Below, piece by piece: positions 54,802 to 64,000 of a stretch of DNA of 64,000 bases (position 1 is the first letter of the stretch; every line of letters begins with the position of its first letter). The notes under the pieces were generated by a model. That model was not told the DNA's origin. It did not search any database and saw nothing but the letters and a program-made list of their open reading frames with translations. The stretch spans positions 52,590,596 through 52,654,595 of the forward strand of contig OY743177.1 of NCBI GenBank assembly GCA_963555705.1, written 5' to 3'. The stretch comes from Ligustrum vulgare (Eukaryota; Streptophyta; Magnoliopsida; Lamiales; Oleaceae). The position numbers and the translations under genes are program-made.

Positions 54802-55494
54802 TAGAGGTGTCAATTCGGGTGGTCCGGGTTGGGTCAGTCGTCAACCTATGAGTCCGGTAACAGCCCGTGTCAAAAAAAGTCCGCCCGCTGCGGGTTCCGA
54901 GCCGGTTTCGGATCGATCCACAAATCTTGAACTACAGCCCAGGTCCGTTCGTTGGCCCATCAGGGTCGAGTCCATGCGGGTCGCGGTTCGTCCCAATTTG
55001 GTCAGTATGAATAAAAATATAGAATTTTTCATATTTATAATATATATATTTTTTGTTAAATTTATAAATATGAGATGAACAAAATGATAAATTCATATTT
55101 ATACCATTAAATATTTATATAGAATTTAAATTTATATAAACAAATAACAACTAAATGCTAAATGCATTTCTAATTACTACCATCAAAGAACATTACGTTT
55201 CTTAACTATCAGGGAGAAAAATAAGATTTAGCTTTAGAAATTGTGCTAGTACTAGAGTTTGTAGAATTTTTTTTTTTTTTTTCAATATTACGATATTTAA
55301 TAAAAATAGTTTTTTTTTTAATTTCACGGGCCAGCGGGGTAATCGCGGCCCGCGAAGGTTTGGCCCGCGAAACCCGCGGTTCACACCTTCTTGACCCGTG
55401 AACCGCCCACACGGGTCACGGGTCGGCCCGCGGTCTGGGTCGATCCGGACCGATTTTTACGGGTCTGATCGGCCCGTCCGTCTTGACATCTCTA
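54802..55494. mobile_element. hAT-type MITE (693 bp) with perfect 8-bp TSD
   Basis: Ends TAGAGGTGTCAATTCGG and CCGTCTTGACATCTCTA are inverted repeats. The flanks GCTGGGCT (54794-54801 and 55495-55502) are identical, as expected for hAT transposition. GC-rich subterminal regions are dense in GGGTC/CCCG words, and the centre is AT-rich. There is no transposase. Confidence 0.93.
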
Positions 55495-55649
55495 GCTGGG
55501 CTTTAGTATTTCAATGTATTGAAATTTGAAGGGAAAAATACATAAATAAGGTGATTATAAATGTAAATTTTAAAATTGAGATAAAATTTGTATAATTTTA
55601 AAAATTAGGTTGTAATTAGTATTAATTAAATTAAATTAAATAATTTTAT

Positions 55650-55985
55650 ATATTTTATTATCAGGTCACAAACATAAATTTTTTAAGTCACAAAATTAAT
55701 TTCAAAATCACGTTATGGTTAAGTCACATTTATTCAATATCAAGTCACAATCATTGTAATTTCTGATCACAACAATCATTTCTTTGGTCACATATATCTT
55801 TATTTCTAAGGTCACAAATATTTAAAAAATTATAAATAATTTATTTATTATAAATAATAAGGTCACATTATTGTAAAATCTCAAGTCTCAACGTACAAAT
55901 CTTTTAAGTCGCAACAATCATTTGTTAAGTCACTAATATTGTAAAATTTCAGGTCACAACAATCATTTTTTTGGTCACAACCACC
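55650..55985. repeat. Dispersed GTCACAA motif array
   Basis: About ten to twelve copies of (A/G)GTCACA(A/T) or close variants, all on the plus strand, in AT-rich DNA between 55662 and 55975. Not coding. Confidence 0.6.
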
Positions 55986-56300
55986 ATTTTCAATCACCTA
56001 CCCTCATCCTCACCCACCCACGCACGCTCACCCTCACCGAACCAGCTAACCCGAACCTCATCACTACCCTACCACCCCGATTATCACCACCTCATCACTG
56101 GCCACTGCTAGTGCCATCACCGCCACTACCTAAACCCACCTGCATGGCCACAACGCACAACACCTGCACCTAAACTCACGTCCAACACATATCAACCCAT
56201 CACACCACCACCACCACCAAAGTGAAACCACCACACCACATCACCACCACAGCACAATCCACATCACCAACATCAATCAACATAACACAAAACAAGATGA
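55986..56300. repeat. Strand-asymmetric CCACCA/CATCACC-rich tract
   Basis: The plus strand is almost free of G and rich in CACC, ATCACC and CCACCA words. No long frame or family. It may be a low-complexity microsatellite-like region or the end of an unidentified element. Confidence 0.6.
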
Positions 56301-56705
56301 AAAGAAAAAAGAAGTAATCATAAATTCAATCCGTATAAGAAGCAGATCTGAATACACCATCACTGCTGCCATTGCGAAGGCGATGGGGGAGACCCCGCTG
56401 CAGCAAATACACCGAGGTGTCGCTATTATAGGAGTCGATAGTGATTGTGACAGCGATTGGAACTAAAGCTTCTATCTTGGTCCGAAATACCTAGTAAAGA
56501 AAATGCAACTCGTCGAACCTGGGACGATGAGGATCTAATTTTGTGTCGCCTGAGATGAAGATGAGGTGCAGGAGCCGCCACTACACCGAGGCAGTTCCCG
56601 TTGCAGAGAGAAGACGCAGCGCTGGGGATTTATGTACGGTTTCTGAAAGTGGGCCGCCGATGGATACTAGTTGTGTGGGAAGAGAGAGTGAAGAGAAAGA
56701 GAGAG
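56300..56705. other. GC-richer unique sequence, no gene recognised
   Basis: No frame with family features. Purine-rich GAGAGAGAG run at 56680-56706. Together with the preceding CCACCA tract it may be part of a larger unclassified element. Confidence 0.3.
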
Positions 56706-56800
56706 ACTGTTGGTTTCTGTAAGTGGGCGTGATATAAGAAAGGTTAGGGTATGGAGTGTTGGTCTCTGTAAGTGGGCATGAAATAAGAAAGATTAGTCCA
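56706..56800. repeat. 50-bp tandem duplication
   Basis: GTTGGTTTCTGTAAGTGGGC (56708) recurs as GTTGGTCTCTGTAAGTGGGC (56758), each followed by a matching ATAAGAAAGRTTAG tail. Confidence 0.85.
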
Positions 56801-57651
56801 TGTTCTCTTTGCTGTTTTGAGGTCGTTTTCTATTTTTATTTTCGAAAACGCTAAAAACGCGTTCTCTTTACCATTTTCGAAAACGCATTTTGGAAAACAA
56901 AAAAAAAATTTGTACACAAAACGGAAAACGCCCGAAACATCGTTTCGGGCGTTTTGTGTGTATTTCGACAAAAAATGTCCAAAACGCGGAAAACGCGTTT
57001 TGGGAATTTTTTTTTTTTTAAAACTTAGAACTAAGCTTAATATAAAGTTTTTATTTTTTTTATTTTTTTATTATTTTTTTTTAGAATTATCCTAGCTTGG
57101 AACTAAGCCTAAATAAAGAATTTTTTTTTTTTTTTTTTTTTTTTTGAGAATTATCCTAACTTGGAACTTAGTTTAAATAAAGTTTTATTGAATTCAATAT
57201 CAACATTACAAAAAAAAATTAAATGATAATTCTTGTTGTTATATTTCAAAAAATGCAATGATAAATGGACTCTGGTGATTTTGAAAGAACTTGCATTTTC
57301 TGGATTTTAATAGAAGTAGAGCTTTCTCAAGTCCCGAACCTGGCCAAGCTATATAGACTCTTAATGCTCAGATTAGTGTGTTGCATGTAACCATATTTTT
57401 AGTGTATTGTGAAAGGAAATTTGAGTTGGAGTTAGTATTATTCTGTAAGCAAATTAATTAAAAATAGTTTAAATAGTGTTCTGCAAAATTTCAAACAGAA
57501 CGTGTTTTCCAGCTTTTCATTTTCAAAAACAGTTTTCAGAAATGACAAACCAAACGCGTTTTCAGCAAATTTGAAAACAAAAATGAAAACTCAAAACACA
57601 AAACATTTTCGAAAATGAAAATACAAAATAAAATACAAACAGAACGCCACC
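56796..57651. mobile_element. Tourist/Harbinger-like MITE (856 bp)
   Basis: Ends GTCCATGTTCTCTTTG and (reverse complement) GGTGGCGTTCTGTTTG, with TTA on both sides (56793-56795, 57652-57654). It is rich in AAAACGC/GCGTTTT words and contains a near-perfect hairpin at 56925-56955. No coding capacity; the open frames crossing it are composed of these repeats. Confidence 0.7.
56925..56955. repeat. Perfect 14-bp stem palindrome
   Basis: AAAACGCCCGAAAC, loop ATC, GTTTCGGGCGTTTT. The pairing continues outward (ACACAAAAC with GTTTTGTGT) after a small bulge. Confidence 0.95.
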
Positions 57652-57703
57652 TTAAGGTTTGGAGTAAAGATATTGTTCGATGAATTTATTTTAATTTTAT
57701 ATT

Positions 57704-57750
57704 ATTATTATTATTATTATTAGTATTAGTATTAATATTAATATTAAAAA
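57704..57750. repeat. (TTA)n-type microsatellite
   Basis: ATT/TTA trinucleotides with AGTATT and AATATT interruptions. Confidence 0.85.
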
Positions 57751-57892
57751 TTTATTTTAATACCTGATTTTTTAAGTTATTTATGTTTATAATCTTTGAA
57801 TTTGGATCTTTAAAAGTAGAGTTATGTGTAATTTCCACAAATTTGAATGGGACTTATGACTGATAGAACTTGACAATTTTGCTTCCCTACCC

Positions 57893-58008
57893 GGGAGTTA
57901 AATACCCAACACTCTTGGGATGGAGGTAAAAAGTTAATGTGAAAGTGAGGCTTACTGACACCCACCCCATAAGGAGTTGATTTTGTGCGCGTTGGGTATT
58001 TAACTCCC
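57893..58008. repeat. Perfect 18-bp inverted repeat
   Basis: GGGAGTTAAATACCCAAC at 57893-57910 and its exact reverse complement at 57991-58008, with an 80-base loop. Outer arms (TTTTGCTTCCCTA and TAGGGGAGCATTTT) also pair partly. Probably a small foldback element. Confidence 0.9.
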
Positions 58009-58108
58009 CCTACAAGATAGGGGAGCATTTTCATAGAATTTGATAATTGAAAGTTTCAATTTTAAAAAATCATCTTCAAATAAATAATTTGAAAATGAAT
58101 AATACTAG

Positions 58109-58263
58109 GGAGATATTTTTAATTAACATTTCTAAGTGATATTGTGACATGTCACACATACATTGGATGGTGTAACTAACTACCCCACCTCTTATTTTTC
58201 ATCATCCAATATATGTGTACCATATCACAATGTCACTTAAAAATATTAATAAAAAATGTCTCC
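58109..58263. mobile_element. 155-bp foldback MITE
   Basis: The two arms, each about 63 bases, are nearly perfect reverse complements (GGAGATATTTTTAATTAACA.. and ..TAATAAAAAATGTCTCC), sharing AAGTGA(T/C)ATTGTGA and ATTGGATG(G/A)TG. No clear target duplication was seen. Confidence 0.75.
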
Positions 58264-58338
58264 TTAAAATTACTCTTTGAAAATACATCATATTTTATTA
58301 GTTGAGATAATTAAGGAATAAAAAATCTTATATCAATA

Positions 58339-59680
58339 CTAGTTAGACGCACGTGCAATGCACGTGCCGTATGATTGTTAAGTACGTAATAGCGTGTTAA
58401 TGTATAAGGTATTTTTAATGGGTTACTTGGGCATATATGTTGTGGCCAAATTTATTTTAATAATCACAAATGCAAGGATTGTTTTAATTTCTAATTTTTT
58501 GTGATCGCTCACTCATAAGAAATCCTTCACATGTAATGATTTTTAGTGTCGTCAAATAAAAAAACAACCTTTCATTTACACAAGCATAGATTTTTTTACA
58601 GAGTCTTCAATCTAAACATGATAATAAGTGCAATCTTTGAGTAACGATAAAGATAATCAAAACACCCTACAATCTCTCTAAAAGACATTATATAAACATG
58701 ATATATAAGAATGGTACATATTAAACATAGTACATAATAATGAATGAGATACAGAATATAGAAATTTTATGTAAACATGTATTTAGAAAAATAAATGACA
58801 AAGAGAAAATAAATTCATAGAAGAGGGTATTTGAAAAAATTCACATATATGCACCACATCATTTTTTATGGTAGGAAAAAAAAAAAAAAACTAACATAGA
58901 AAGCCAAATTAGAAGATAATATGAAGCATCTTTATATTCCGTACACATGAAAAAATAGATAGAAAGCAAGCGAAGAAAAATAAGAAAGATCTTTGAAGAC
59001 ACCAAGGAGGAAAAACATCATTATTACATAAAAAACTTATACCACAGATCGAGCACATTTGTTCTTAAATGCTTGAAGCAATACAAATAAATATTATGTC
59101 TTCATATCGAACTATCAAAGAAAAAAATAATTATAACTTCTCTTCTAAACAAATATACTTCACTTGTTGTTTGTTTGAATGTAAAACATTCATACCATTA
59201 CCATTCCCAATCCAAATTGTGGAAGAAAATGTAAAAAGGATGGACTAAAAAGACACCCCAAAAGGTAAATTAAATGACGCTATAAAGTCACAAATGAAAA
59301 TGAGACAAATAATAATGAATCATTAATTATAAAAGAGAAAATTAGAAGAGGCAAATACACAACATTGATGAAGTTTTCAAATATTATTATCAATGCAATA
59401 GAAGACAACTAGAAATCACATCAATGGTAATTGTTTGTATTCTATCTAAGAAGATTGAAAATAGGAAATATAGTAATGAAGAGGATAAAAATGATGGACT
59501 GGACGAAGCTTCGCAGTTCTAACATTGTTAATGATGAAGTCAAGGATATTCAATCCCTCATTCTAAGCAGCTTTAATGTCTCCTAGCCGGCATAGGAGAC
59601 AAAAGAGGCTCCAAAGCGGCTAAACGGTTTATGAATAGTGCACAATTAGTTCACTCTTTTATTGTATAGGGATATAGAGA
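58339..59680 (-). mobile_element. Non-autonomous Helitron (1342 bp)
   Basis: In the minus sense it begins TCTCTATATCCCTATACAAT (59680) and ends with the hairpin GCACGTGC-att-GCACGTGC (58367-58349), six bases, then CTAG (58342-58339) followed by T. The 3' end is textbook for plant Helitrons. The 5' flank is T rather than the usual A. The interior is AT-rich with no helicase or recognised captured gene. Confidence 0.85.
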
Positions 59681-60095
59681 AATATGCCAGTTATAAAAAT
59701 AAAAATAAAAATAAAGAAAAACGACTGTAACCATCTTCAAAATGAACCGTTTCTCCCATTCTCTACAAAATTAACTATATTGCCCTCAAATACAGTCGCA
59801 AATTTCCTCTAAATTCTCATCTACTCACCAGCTAAAAATAGGATTTAAACTGTATTGCTTGATGATGATTTAGACCACTGAATTTATCGGCAATATAATT
59901 AGGAAATTTGTTTTGAAATCCATATTGTTTCTTTAAAATAAGGATTTATGCGCGCACCACCTTCTTTCCAAATGAAAATTCGGTACCGAGTTGTATATGC
60001 AATCCAGATTGCTATTTCCTAGTAATTTTCAATTAAGCAACCATTCAGTGCTTGAATTTTGGGATCAAATTCAAGGAGCATTTGTACAAAAACCC
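59681..60095. other. Spacer, no gene recognised
   Basis: AT-rich DNA with an (AAAAAT)n run near 59697-59715. Confidence 0.5.
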
Positions 60096-60099
60096 AACT

Positions 60100-60365
60100 T
60101 TTAGTATCACGATTAAAATATACATCATTTTAAAGAATCATTTAAAATACTTCAACTTTTTGTTTTTATTGAAAAATACTTTCATCATCACAAGTATCAT
60201 ATTATGATACTTTAAAAGTATCTTATGATACTTTTAAGATGTCCGACATGATACTTTCAAATTTTTAGTATCAAAACTTAAAACTCTATCAAGTTTTTAT
60301 GATACTTTGAGTGGAACTTTAGTATCACACTTTGATACTATAGAAAAATTTTATGATACTTCCAT
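60100..60365. repeat. TGATACT/AGTATCA motif cluster
   Basis: At least ten occurrences of TGATACT or its reverse complement AGTATCA in 265 bases, in both orientations and often paired (for example 60185-60240). Not coding. Confidence 0.8.
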
Positions 60366-60535
60366 GGGGTTGTGTTTGGCAAGCATGTTTTTAAACATGT
60401 TTTTTTTTACACAATTTTCAAAATCACTTTTTAACCACACATATTTTCTCTCTCCATTTTTCAATCATATATTTTACTTAAAAACATAAAAAAAAACATG
60501 TTTTTAAACAAAAAAAATTTAACAAACAGAGGCTT
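60366..60535. mobile_element. Possible small Tourist-like MITE
   Basis: GGTTGTGTTTGGCAAGCATG at the left and its imperfect inverse ending AACAAACAGAGGC at the right, both with TTTTTAAACATG-type inner arms. No clean TTA flanks, so the edges are uncertain. Confidence 0.35.
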
Positions 60536-61118
60536 TCGCATCCCGCCCCCATGTGAGTAGGGGGCAAGCTTGGGGCACTCTTGGGGTGTTTGTAGCATTG
60601 TCCTACTTTATTATATTTGATCAGACATTTCTTCAAACACGTTGTAGACTTGGTGAAAACTTGGTGAAAATTCAATGGTGATATCTTTCAACAACACATC
60701 GAACCTCGTCGAGGAAAAGGGAGGTGACACGTTGGTGGTAGTGCGGTATTGGTGAAATTATAGTAAGTTTTTGAAAAGGAAAAAGAAAAGTATGTAAAAA
60801 ATCAATTAAAATACTAATGTAAGTAAAATTCAAACAAAAGATAAAATATAGTATGTAGTACAATTATTCCCCAAATTCAATACCCCCAGTAAAATCCTTC
60901 ATGAAATCAAGCAATTGAGCAATCATCCACTAAAAGTTTGTTACTCTTTAAATTTTTTTTCTACATTATTCAATATCAATCATCCACTAAAAGTCAAGCT
61001 CACAACATTTGACTTTTCAACAAAATTTCAACCATCAGTGGCGGACCCACTGCAAGCAGTGGCCTACATTGAACTTGGGTCAGCCCTTTAACCTTTTACC
61101 CCATTTTAAAAAAAATAT

Positions 61119-61121
<3 letters not shown>

Positions 61122-61187
<66 letters not shown>
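61122..61187. repeat. (AT)n microsatellite
   Basis: About 66 bases of uninterrupted AT repeats inside the hAT-like element. Confidence 0.97.
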
Positions 61188-61190
<3 letters not shown>

Positions 61191-61417
61191 AAATGACCGA
61201 CCAATTCTGCCTTATTGCTTTCACTGAATATTTTTGTTAGTAGCACTTTAACCTTTATACATCCCATTTAATAATTATACAACTAAAAATTGTACAGAAG
61301 ATAAAAAAAACCCATAATTCCTACCCAAATTGCTTCTACATATTTTCATATTGTCCCCTTTTTATCATAATTTAATTTTGTTTCCTTAAACTAAATGTTT
61401 AATTTGTATGTGCTTAT

Positions 61418-61967
61418 TGTCACGACTCGCTCGATTTTGGCACAAGAAGATCGAGAAATTTAAAATGGTGACGACTTGAGGCTAACAGGAATATTCTAGA
61501 CTCCCACAAGTGCATAAAGATTGCTAGAATATGGTGGGACATTCTAGAAGCCTACAAGCTCCTCACTTGGTGGATTATTCTAGATCATCCTAGTTTAGTC
61601 CATAAATATTTTAATGTAAATATTTGTATAGATAATTCTAGATGTGTAATCTAGACCATTGGATAGAAATGATCCTAGCCATCCATTTGAGGAGGCTACT
61701 ACTATAAATAGCTTGGTAGGATTCATTTGATGGCATCAAGAGAGTGAAGTTGTAAAGAGTATTGTAAAGAGTATCCTTATTCAATACAAAACCTTCTTTG
61801 TAAGTTCTTGTGTTCCTTCATTGTCCCTTTCTTAAAGTGTTCTACTTAGTGTCTTTCTAAGACATCAACGCCAATCGGGTGGCTGACTTAGTGTAATAAT
61901 CGCGGGGGCGGAAGTTGAAGACACTAAGGCCGCACGGTTCTTGGAGGAAATTAGCAAATCCGTGACA
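61418..61967 (+). mobile_element. Solo LTR (550 bp) nested in hAT element
   Basis: Starts TGTCACGACTCGC and ends AAATCCGTGACA (inverted ends TGTCACG/CGTGACA), with TATA box ACTATAAATAGC near 61700. It is flanked by the direct repeat TTAT (61414-61417, 61968-61971); the fifth base does not match. Confidence 0.8.
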
Positions 61968-62454
61968 TTATGCTTGCATGATTCATTTACGTGCTTGTCC
62001 TGTTGAAACTATAGATGTATAGTTGTTATCTTTTTACTTTTATTTACCTATAAACTCAGGAGTACGAAGTAACACATATTTCAAGTAAAAGATCAACGAA
62101 TGTATTATTTCAATCTACATATTACTTTATTTATATTAGAAGATTTGAGACTTAAAATCATCGATTTCAATCATCTTTGTTCACAAAAAAATTCGGGGGT
62201 GGACCCCTGGGAGGGGCCTACCCCTTCCCATATTTTTCAAACATTGCTACACTGAACAAAAATTCTGGGTCCACCACTGTCTACCATTCATTCTCCTAAA
62301 ATTTACTATTCATCTAAAAAAAACTCTTTTTAAATAACACCAAACACACACTGAATCCCGAGCTTGAATTTCACAATTTTTTCAACCAGCACAGCAATGG
62401 AAATACTCGAAAAGATATAAAGAAGTGGAAATAAAAGAAACATCCATACTTGCT

Positions 62455-62646
62455 TCACATTTCATTAGATTCCAACGGGCACGATGCTAAACGAATCAAA
62501 TTTACAAAATAAAAATTAATACCATTCTGGGAAATCAAATCTGCAGATGAATAATCTGGGTCTTCAAGTTCTAGATTTGTATATAGTTGCAATGCTTCTA
62601 TGGAAAGAAGCTCCTCTTGAGATAGGAGAGGCATCTTGTTAAGCAA
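62455..62646 (-). other. Possible host exon, unidentified
   Basis: The minus frame reads MPLLSQEELLSIEALQLYTN, LELEDPDYSSADLISQN, with an ATG at 62634 and a donor-like CAGAATG/GTATTA near 62522. The codon pattern looks protein-like and the DNA is less AT-rich than its surroundings, but I do not recognise the family and no partner exon was found. Confidence 0.3.
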
Positions 62647-63312
62647 AGTATAGCGACAAGTTTGCGACTAGAAATTGATTCCAAGGCAAAAAATCACTAC
62701 CTGCAAAGTTAACAGCTTCCCCACAATTAAAACCTACGACATATAAGAGGACAAAGACTTTATAAAAGAGATCAACACTCCAATATGAAGAAACTTCAAT
62801 CATACATTCCCATACACCTCAAAAGTCACAAAATAAAGAAAATAAAACTGCCAACCAGGAGCATATAATATTATTTTATAATTGTTGTGCTTGATAAGTG
62901 TATTTTATACACTTTTTGTGTACCTAATTTAGAATAATTTATTGTCATTTTGGAATAATTACTACATAATTGTTTGCTATTTGTTTACATTGTATAAATA
63001 TTCCCAAAATCATGATAATGAAGAAATGAAGTGGAATAATGTAAAATTTGAAGACATTTGGAGCTAAAGTGGACAAAAATGATGTTGATGTCATCAACCA
63101 AGAATTCAAAAATGAACTAATCAAAAGAAATCAAAGTTTGAAAGCTTAATTGAAGATGAATTGAAGTTTGGAAGAAGAATTGAGGTATTTTAAAAGTTTA
63201 AAGACTAAATTATTGCAATCAGAAGATGAAAGACTCACATGCAAATAAAGTTTAGGGACCTACTTAAATGTACTAGAAAAGATGAAAATTGCACTAGAAG
63301 AAATGAACTGAA

Positions 63313-63949
63313 TAGAGATGGCAAAAAAATCCGATCCGCCCCGTCGATCCGTCGACCCGATCCGATCCGAAAAAATCCCGATCCGTGGATCGAAGGATCG
63401 AAATTTATGTGATCCGCCCCGATCCGAAAATTCACGGAGTGGATTGGGATCGGGGCTGATCCGATCCACCCCGATCCGCGATCCGACATTTTTTTTTAAT
63501 ATAATTTTTTTATCATGTATAAAAATTTAATATATAAATTTTGTAGCAAACTTTAATTTCTGGGAATAAGCTGCAATCTTTGCATTTTAAAGAAAATACA
63601 TTTTTCATGTTCTTCATTTGAAGAAAGAATTCCAATAAGTGATGGTAAAAAAACTCGATCCGTTGAATCGGCGAATCGGCCTCTATATGTCTCGTTTCAA
63701 TAAAATTAATAAAATTTAATAAAAAAAATAAAATTTCTAAATTTTTTATAAAAGATTTAATTTAAAATATATTTTAAAAAAAATTAAAAAATAATTCTGG
63801 CAGATCGGTGGACCGATCTGCCCCGACCTGAACCCGATCCGTCCTGACCCGACCCGAAATTTGACGGATCGCGGGGCGGATCCGGATCAAGCAAAAAAAT
63901 TTTGGGGCGGGGGCAGATCGGGGTCTGATCCGCCCCGTTGCCAACACTA
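63313..63949. mobile_element. hAT-like MITE rich in GATCCG, perfect 8-bp TSD
   Basis: Ends TAGAGATGGCAAAAA and (reverse complement) TAGTGTTGGCAACGG. Flanks GAACTGAA at 63305-63312 and 63950-63957 are identical. Both subterminal regions are dense in CGATCC/GGATCG and CCGCCCCG words, and the centre is AT-rich. The apparent frames across it are products of these repeats. Confidence 0.88.
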
Positions 63950-63996
63950 GAACTGAATGCCCCGATCCGCCCCGTTGCCAACACTAGAACTGAATG
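63927..63996. repeat. Tandem duplication of the MITE end and TSD
   Basis: A 33-base block (GATCCGCCCCGTTGCCAACA..GAACTGAATG) occurs at 63927-63959 and again at 63964-63996, offset 37. The GAACTGAA duplication is therefore present twice on the right. Confidence 0.95.
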
Positions 63997-64000
63997 GCAA

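Larger units (their letters stand above)
61036..62279. mobile_element. hAT-like element containing a solo LTR
   Basis: Ends CAGTGGCGGACCCAC and (reverse complement) CAGTGGTGGACCCAGAA, with flanks TCAACCAT and TCTACCAT matching at 7 of 8 positions. Without the inserted solo LTR it is about 690 bases. No transposase, so non-autonomous. Confidence 0.8.
62892..64000 (+). mobile_element. LTR of the TGATAAGTG family, runs off right edge
   Basis: Begins TGATAAGTGTATTTTATACAC, the same start as the 1.58-kb solo LTR at 18542, and stays similar in style (GGAGCTAAAGTGGAC.., AAATGCAAA words). It is interrupted by a MITE at 63313. The far end lies beyond the window. Confidence 0.6.

Noticed and set aside
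54566..55078. Frames of 63-107 codons near the ESF2-like promoter
   Set aside because: They fall in the hAT MITE or leader exon and overlap on both strands.
61009..61191. 60-codon frame ending in a YI repeat
   Set aside because: It is the translation of the (AT)n microsatellite.
63235..63530. Overlapping GC-rich frames on both strands
   Set aside because: They are products of GATCCG repeats in the hAT-like MITE.

Overview
This is a stretch of plant nuclear DNA, almost certainly from a eudicot. It is AT-rich and most of it is transposable-element sequence: Ty1/copia and Ty3/gypsy elements with tRNA-Met-type primer sites (TGGTATCAGAG), Tourist/Harbinger-like and hAT-like MITEs, and Helitron ends. 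The few host-gene pieces have plant-style introns. No bacterial gene organisation, CRISPR array, rRNA or tRNA gene was recognised. I cannot name the species.

Layout. 1-5.5 kb: a decayed minus-strand copia element running off the left edge, with a long repeat-filled leader and its 5' LTR at 5027-5514. 5.5-11.3 kb: a small broken plant gene, a MITE, two diverged LTR-like repeats, a clean solo LTR (9023-9706) and a ruined gypsy gag. 11.3-13.2 kb: a minus-strand copia gag/protease remnant with an LTR. 13.2-16.5 kb: AT-rich DNA with a Helitron-type 3' end and a short hAT-like MITE. 16.9-20.7 kb: a minus-strand copia pol split inside its reverse transcriptase by a 1.58-kb solo LTR. 20.7-27.4 kb: a truncated plus-strand Tat-type gypsy element (RT, RNase H, second RNase H, integrase), a 49-bp minisatellite, and an antisense gene with its own TATA box.

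27.5-38.6 kb: an adaptin-ear exon fragment; a non-autonomous gypsy element (29133-32167, TSD TAAAT); and a complete copia element (33470-38084, TSD TTCCA) inserted into an RPA-like OB-fold exon. 38.6-50.5 kb: related Tourist-like MITEs, one of them split by a roughly 9.9-kb Helitron-like insertion (40350-50292). That insertion carries 5' pieces of three unrelated genes in one orientation: a PHOX/CLMP1-type TPR protein, a UBC22/UBE2S-type E2 and a WAK-like receptor ectodomain. It was itself hit later by a young non-autonomous gypsy element (42858-46664, TSD GAATT), whose LTRs carry a helically phased array of the palindrome ACGGCCGT.

50.8-54.8 kb holds the one host gene that looks intact: a seven-exon minus-strand ESF2/ABT1-type rRNA-processing factor with open frames and consensus splice sites, a probable 5'-UTR intron and a hAT MITE just upstream of its putative promoter. 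55-64 kb is a MITE-rich region with motif arrays, a minus-strand Helitron (58339-59680), a hAT element containing a solo LTR, and a MITE nested in an LTR that runs off the right edge. Apart from the ESF2-like gene, the window works as a nest of elements of different ages whose insertion order can be read from target-site duplications.
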